From assembly GCA_947588775.1 (NCBI GenBank), contig CANPZQ010000093.1, positions 1 to 7,723 of the forward strand: a DNA stretch of 7,723 bases. The letters run 5' to 3'. Below the pieces are notes generated by a model that saw only the letters and a list, made by a program, of their open reading frames with translations, was not told where the DNA came from and ran no database searches. Numbering within the stretch: position 1 is the first letter of the stretch; every line of letters begins with the position of its first letter. The translations under genes and the position numbers were made by a program. Source of the DNA: an uncultured Clostridia bacterium (lineage in GTDB: Bacteria; Bacillota; Clostridia; Oscillospirales; Ruminococcaceae). Of this stretch, positions 4,319 to 7,723 are shown piece by piece.

Positions 4319-6196
4319 ATGGATTTTGCTGACATTGACAGAAAATTTTCTTACGACGGCGAGCTCGGCGTTTTTTTGGGGGAAAACGAAACCTCGTTTT
4401 CGGTATGGGCTCCCGTCGCCGAAAGCGTCGAGCTGAGGCTTTACAGCTCCGAGGCCAACCCTCCGGGCGAGATTATCCCGATGGCGGCGGGCGCGGACGG
4501 CGTTTGGCGATACGTCTACCCGATGCGCCTTGAGGGCATCTTCTACAACTACTCCTTTACCTACGGCGGCGAAACCCGCGAGGGCGTCGACGCATATGCA
4601 AGAGCTGCAGGCGCGAACGGAAAAATGGGGGTTGTCGTCGACCTCGAAAAGCTGAATCCCGACGGCTGGGGCGATTCGGGATATGTTACTCTTCGCTCCC
4701 CCGCCGACGCGGTTATTTACGAGATGTCGGTGCGGGATTTTTCCGCCGACCCGTCCTCCCACGTTCCCCCGGAGGAGAGGGGGAAATTCGCCGCGCTCAC
4801 AAATCCGGATTACTCGCTTTCAACCGGCGAACCGACCTGCCTCGGCCACCTCAAAAGGCTCGGGGTCACTCATGTCCAGATAATGCCGGTTTTCGACTTC
4901 GAGGGCGTAGACGAGCTTAACCCGTCGCGGAGCTACAACTGGGGCTACAACCCCGCGAACTACAACCTTCCGGACGGCTCGTTTTCCTTGAATCCGAAGG
5001 AGCCCGGGGAACGCATCCGCGAGCTTAAAAAGATGATTCTTACGCTCCATCGCGCGGGAATAGGCGTGATTATGGACGTCGTCTACAACCATACCTACCG
5101 GACGGAGGACAGCCCGCTCGGGATTTCTTTTCCGGGATACTACTACCGCCGCGACGGCCTCGGAAGATACTCGAACGGCTCGGGCTGCGGAAACGAAATC
5201 GCCTCGGAACGGGCGATGGTGAGAAAATATATAATTGATTCGGTTATGTTCTGGGCGCGGGAGTACAAAATCGACGGCTTCCGCTTCGACCTTATGGGCG
5301 TTATGGACATCGACACCGTGAACATGATTTCTGAGCGGCTCAAAAAGCTCAACCCCTCGGCAATCGTCTACGGCGAAGGCTGGTCGGGCGGAGAAATCGC
5401 GCTTTCACACGAAAAAGCCGCCTCCCGCTTCAACGCAAGGCATATGCCCGGCTGCGCGTTCTTCAACGACGGCTTCCGCGACGCGATTAAGGGCGACACC
5501 TTCGCCGACGCCGCCCTCGGCTATATAAGCGGAAACTACCACTACCGCCAGACGGTCATAAACGGGCTGCTCGGCTACGCGCCGTGGGCGGGCTCGCCAT
5601 GCCAGACGGTAAACTACTGCGAGGCGCACGACAACCTCACGCTCTGGGACAAGCTTTGCGTTTCGGTCGGAAACGTTTCCGACGAGGACAGAAAGAAAAT
5701 GTCCCGGCTCGCGATGGCTCTTGTTATGCTCGCGCAGGGGATTCCGTTCATTCAGTCGGGGCAGGAGCTTCTGCGCTCGAAGCCCCTCGGCAACGGTAAA
5801 TTCGACGGCAACAGCTACCGCTCCCCCGATTCGGTAAACTCGATTAAATGGAATCTTCTTCGGGAAAACGCCCGCGAGGCGGAATACTGCCGCGGCCTGA
5901 TTGAATTCAGAAAGGCCCACAGCCTCCTGAGAATGACGAACTACTACGAAATCGAACATTCGTCGGAGGTTCTGTCAAGTCAGGACGGCACTATTGCCCT
6001 CCGCCTCAGCGGCGCAGAGGAAAGCATGCTGATTCTCGTGAACCCGATTCCCCGCGCGAAGATGTTTATGCTTCCCGACGGCGAATGGTATCTTCACGTC
6101 AGCGACATCGCCGCCTCCGCAAAGCCGATGGCGACCTACTGCGAAGGCGTGGTCGTTCCGCCGATTTCGGCGATGGTGCTTGTGAGAAAGGGCTGA
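4319..6196 (+). CDS. pulA: Type I pullulanase (GH13 debranching enzyme)
   Basis: Predicted 625-residue alpha-1,6-glucosidase that debranches pullulan, glycogen- or amylopectin-derived dextrins. An N-terminal CBM48-like domain (about 12-105, with SFSVWAPVAESVELRLY) leads into the GH13 barrel. The type I pullulanase signature YNWGYNP is at 206-212. GH13 conserved regions are present: region I DVVYNHT (253-259), region II GFRFD (320-324, nucleophile Asp324), region III YGEGW (351-355, acid/base Glu353) and region IV EAHDN (435-439, stabilising Asp438). A short C-terminal beta domain ends the protein. There is no signal peptide and no extra N-terminal carbohydrate-binding module, so it should act inside the cell on imported maltodextrins or stored glycogen. 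It is somewhat shorter than Bacillus AmyX, lacking the additional N-terminal region. It heads a probable two-gene unit with the dipeptidase gene 47 bp downstream. Confidence 0.95.
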   Translation: MDFADIDRKFSYDGELGVFLGENETSFSVWAPVAESVELRLYSSEANPPGEIIPMAAGADGVWRYVYPMRLEGIFYNYSFTYGGETREGVDAYARAAGANGKMGVVVDLEKLNPDGWGDSGYVTLRSPADAVIYEMSVRDFSADPSSHVPPEERGKFAALTNPDYSLSTGEPTCLGHLKRLGVTHVQIMPVFDFEGVDELNPSRSYNWGYNPANYNLPDGSFSLNPKEPGERIRELKKMILTLHRAGIGVIMDVVYNHTYRTEDSPLGISFPGYYYRRDGLGRYSNGSGCGNEIASERAMVRKYIIDSVMFWAREYKIDGFRFDLMGVMDIDTVNMISERLKKLNPSAIVYGEGWSGGEIALSHEKAASRFNARHMPGCAFFNDGFRDAIKGDTFADAALGYISGNYHYRQTVINGLLGYAPWAGSPCQTVNYCEAHDNLTLWDKLCVSVGNVSDEDRKKMSRLAMALVMLAQGIPFIQSGQELLRSKPLGNGKFDGNSYRSPDSVNSIKWNLLRENAREAEYCRGLIEFRKAHSLLRMTNYYEIEHSSEVLSSQDGTIALRLSGAEESMLILVNPIPRAKMFMLPDGEWYLHVSDIAASAKPMATYCEGVVVPPISAMVLVRKG

Positions 6197-6243
6197 TAAC
6201 GCCTTCAGCCCGAAAAAACGATTTCTGAAAGGAGCTGTATTTT

Positions 6244-7623
6244 ATGGATATGACAAAAATTCACGAAAAAATAGAATCGCTGAGGCCCGAGATGATTAAA
6301 ACCCTCGGCGAGCTTATCGCCTGCCCGAGCTATCGCCAGGAGGCGGCGGAGGGTGCTCCCTTCGGCAAGGGTGCGAGAAAATGCCTCGACCGCGCGCTTG
6401 AAATATGCCGCGGGCTCGGCTTTAAAACCGAAAACGTCGACGGCTATGCCGGCAGGATTTTCACCGACGACCGCGAAAGCTCCCTCGGGATTCTGGCGCA
6501 CCTCGACACCGTTCCAGCCGGCGACGGCTGGACCAAGGAGCCATATAAGGCGACCGTCGAGGACGGGCTGATTTACGGGCGCGGCGCGATGGACGACAAG
6601 GGTCCCGCCGTTTCGGTTATCTACGCGATGTATGCGCTCAAAGAGCTCGGAGTTAAGCTTGAAAGCCCCGTCGAACTGATTGTCGGCACCGGCGAGGAGT
6701 GCGGCTCCTCCGACATGGCTCACTATATGACAAAGAAAAAACTGCCGCCGCAGCTCTTTACGCCCGACGCATGCTATCCGCTTATAAACATCGAAAAGGG
6801 GCATATAAACGCGGGATTTTCCGCGAAATGCCCTTCGTCCGCGCTTTCTGAGCTCCACGGCGGAAAAACCGTGAACGCGGTTCCCGCTTCCGCCTCGGCG
6901 GTCGTAAGACTCCCCCTTGAAAAAGTCAAGAAAGCCGCCGAAAAGGCTTGCTGCACGGTAAAATTCGGCTTTTCCGAGGAGAACGGCACGGTGAAAATTT
7001 CCGCCGAAGGGGTAAGCGCGCACGCCTCAACCCCCGAAACCGGCGACAACGCGCTCACGGCGTTGATTAAGCTGCTTTCGCTTCTTGAGCTCGGGAGCCC
7101 CGCCGACGGGCTTATCAGGGGGCTTGCGGAGGCGTTTCCCTACCGCGAAACCGACGGGCTTCACGCCGGGGTCAAGGCTTCCGACGATGAATCCGGCGCG
7201 CTGACGCTGGTTTTGAGCATTCTCGACCTTGAAAACGGGGAAATGAACGGCGCAATCGACATTCGCTTCCCGGTTTGCGAAAGCGTAGAAACGGTGCGCG
7301 AAAAGCTTTCAAAGACGCTCAAAGGCGCGGGCTTTGAGGCTCAAATCCGCGGCAGCGAGCCGCACTGCGTTCCCGCGGACAGCCCCTTTGTAAAGAAGCT
7401 TTTGGCGGCATACGAGGCCGTCACCGGCAAAAAGGGCGAGCCGATTGCCATCGGCGGCGGCACCTACGTCCACGGAATGCCGGGCGGCGTGGCTTTCGGC
7501 TGCGAGGTCGAGGGCGAGGACAACCGCATTCACGGGGCGGACGAGTTTATCCGCGTCGACGCGCTGGTGGAAAATGCGAAAATTTTCGCGGAGGCGATTT
7601 TGGGGGTGTGCGGGGGTGAGTGA
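6244..7623 (+). CDS. pepV: PepV-like M20 family dipeptidase
   Basis: Predicted 459-residue cytoplasmic zinc dipeptidase (PepV/Sapep group of the M20 clan), completing hydrolysis of imported peptides. All metal and catalytic residues of Lactobacillus PepV appear at nearly the same positions: His86 (AHLDTVP) with Asp88, bridging Asp117 (GRGAMDDKG), Glu151/Glu152 (GTGEECGSSD), Asp175 (TPDACYP) and His430 (NRIHGADEF). The lid-domain His is probably His260 in GVSAHASTPE, and the glycine loop IGGGTYVHG (403-411) is conserved. Length is usual for the family. AAAGGAG (6228-6234) lies 9 nt before the chosen ATG; a second ATG two codons on is possible. No promoter or terminator is visible in the 47-bp gap after the pullulanase gene, so co-transcription is likely. 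The gene symbol is by family resemblance. Confidence 0.92.
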   Translation: MDMTKIHEKIESLRPEMIKTLGELIACPSYRQEAAEGAPFGKGARKCLDRALEICRGLGFKTENVDGYAGRIFTDDRESSLGILAHLDTVPAGDGWTKEPYKATVEDGLIYGRGAMDDKGPAVSVIYAMYALKELGVKLESPVELIVGTGEECGSSDMAHYMTKKKLPPQLFTPDACYPLINIEKGHINAGFSAKCPSSALSELHGGKTVNAVPASASAVVRLPLEKVKKAAEKACCTVKFGFSEENGTVKISAEGVSAHASTPETGDNALTALIKLLSLLELGSPADGLIRGLAEAFPYRETDGLHAGVKASDDESGALTLVLSILDLENGEMNGAIDIRFPVCESVETVREKLSKTLKGAGFEAQIRGSEPHCVPADSPFVKKLLAAYEAVTGKKGEPIAIGGGTYVHGMPGGVAFGCEVEGEDNRIHGADEFIRVDALVENAKIFAEAILGVCGGE

Positions 7624-7660
7624 GCCGCTGAAATATGGGGCTGACGTGCCGGTTTATGAG

Positions 7661-7672
7661 TTCTGATTTCTG
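7661..7672 (+). repeat. TTCTGATTTCTG word flanking the putative third element copy
   Basis: TCTGATTTCTG (7662-7672) is the reverse complement of the direct repeat found outside hairpin H1 (329-362). It is followed by TTCTGAA at 7676-7682 and, 34 bases on, by the GCGCGGCGG arm at 7707. The same order is seen on the minus strand of copy A. Confidence 0.5.
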
Positions 7673-7706
7673 CGGTTCTGAATGGATTCGGAACGAATGA
7701 GGGAGA

Positions 7707-7723
7707 GCGCGGCGGGAAAAGCG
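7707..7723 (+). repeat. Start of a third repeat-element copy, cut by the window edge
   Basis: GCGCGGCGGGAAAAGC (7707-7722) matches the H1 stem arm at 15 of 16 positions, in the orientation that opens the element in copy B. It is preceded by the TCTGATTTCTG word that also flanks copy A. Only the first arm is inside the window, so the hairpin cannot be confirmed. No terminator for the dipeptidase gene is visible before it. Confidence 0.5.

Noticed and set aside
6190..6211. Stem GGGCTG/CAGCCC around the pullulanase stop codon as a terminator
   Set aside because: It is followed on the plus strand by an A-run, not T, and has only six pairs around a 10-base loop; more likely chance or a minor mRNA structure.
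6205..7058. Long minus-strand reading frames opposite the dipeptidase gene
   Set aside because: Antisense shadows of a gene with all catalytic residues intact; no start signals or domains.

Overview
The window looks like a piece of a GC-rich Bacillota genome, most likely a gut-type Clostridia/Oscillospirales-like bacterium. This is an inference from Gram-positive ribosome binding sites (AGGAGG, GGAGGTG), sigma-A-type promoters, a Spo0A-type DNA-binding domain with nearby 0A boxes, and a clostridial-style DacF carboxypeptidase. No rRNA or tRNA gene, CRISPR array or transposase is visible, so the assignment cannot be finer.

Layout: positions 1-416 hold a truncated copy of a GC-rich non-coding repeat. 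A strong terminator (417-444, minus) and a D-Ala-D-Ala carboxypeptidase gene (455-1828, minus) follow. Its promoter region is at about 1870-1903. A complete copy of the same repeat, opposite in orientation, occupies 1967-2357. Next is a small minus-strand gene (2379-2750) for a protein consisting only of the C-terminal DNA-binding domain of Spo0A. Two exact 0A boxes (TGTCGAA) lie upstream of it. After an AT-rich intergenic region, three plus-strand genes run rightward: a cytoplasmic SGNH/CE2-like esterase (3168-4211), a type I pullulanase (4319-6196) and a PepV-like M20 dipeptidase (6244-7623). The esterase and the pullulanase each have a clear sigma-A promoter; the dipeptidase probably shares the pullulanase transcript. 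The last bases (7707-7723) look like the start of another repeat copy.

Function: the plus-strand genes suggest intracellular catabolism of acylated carbohydrates, alpha-glucans and dipeptides. The minus-strand genes concern peptidoglycan maturation and a Spo0A-like regulator.

The two most interesting signals are non-textbook. First, a repeat family in which 14-16 bp stems enclose loops of about 50 nt, each loop carrying a single-nucleotide-linker G-quadruplex motif; two copies show a compensatory base-pair change in the stem. Second, a receiver-less Spo0A-like protein whose own promoter carries a 0A box in the -35 position, suggesting autoregulation or control by the full-length Spo0A.
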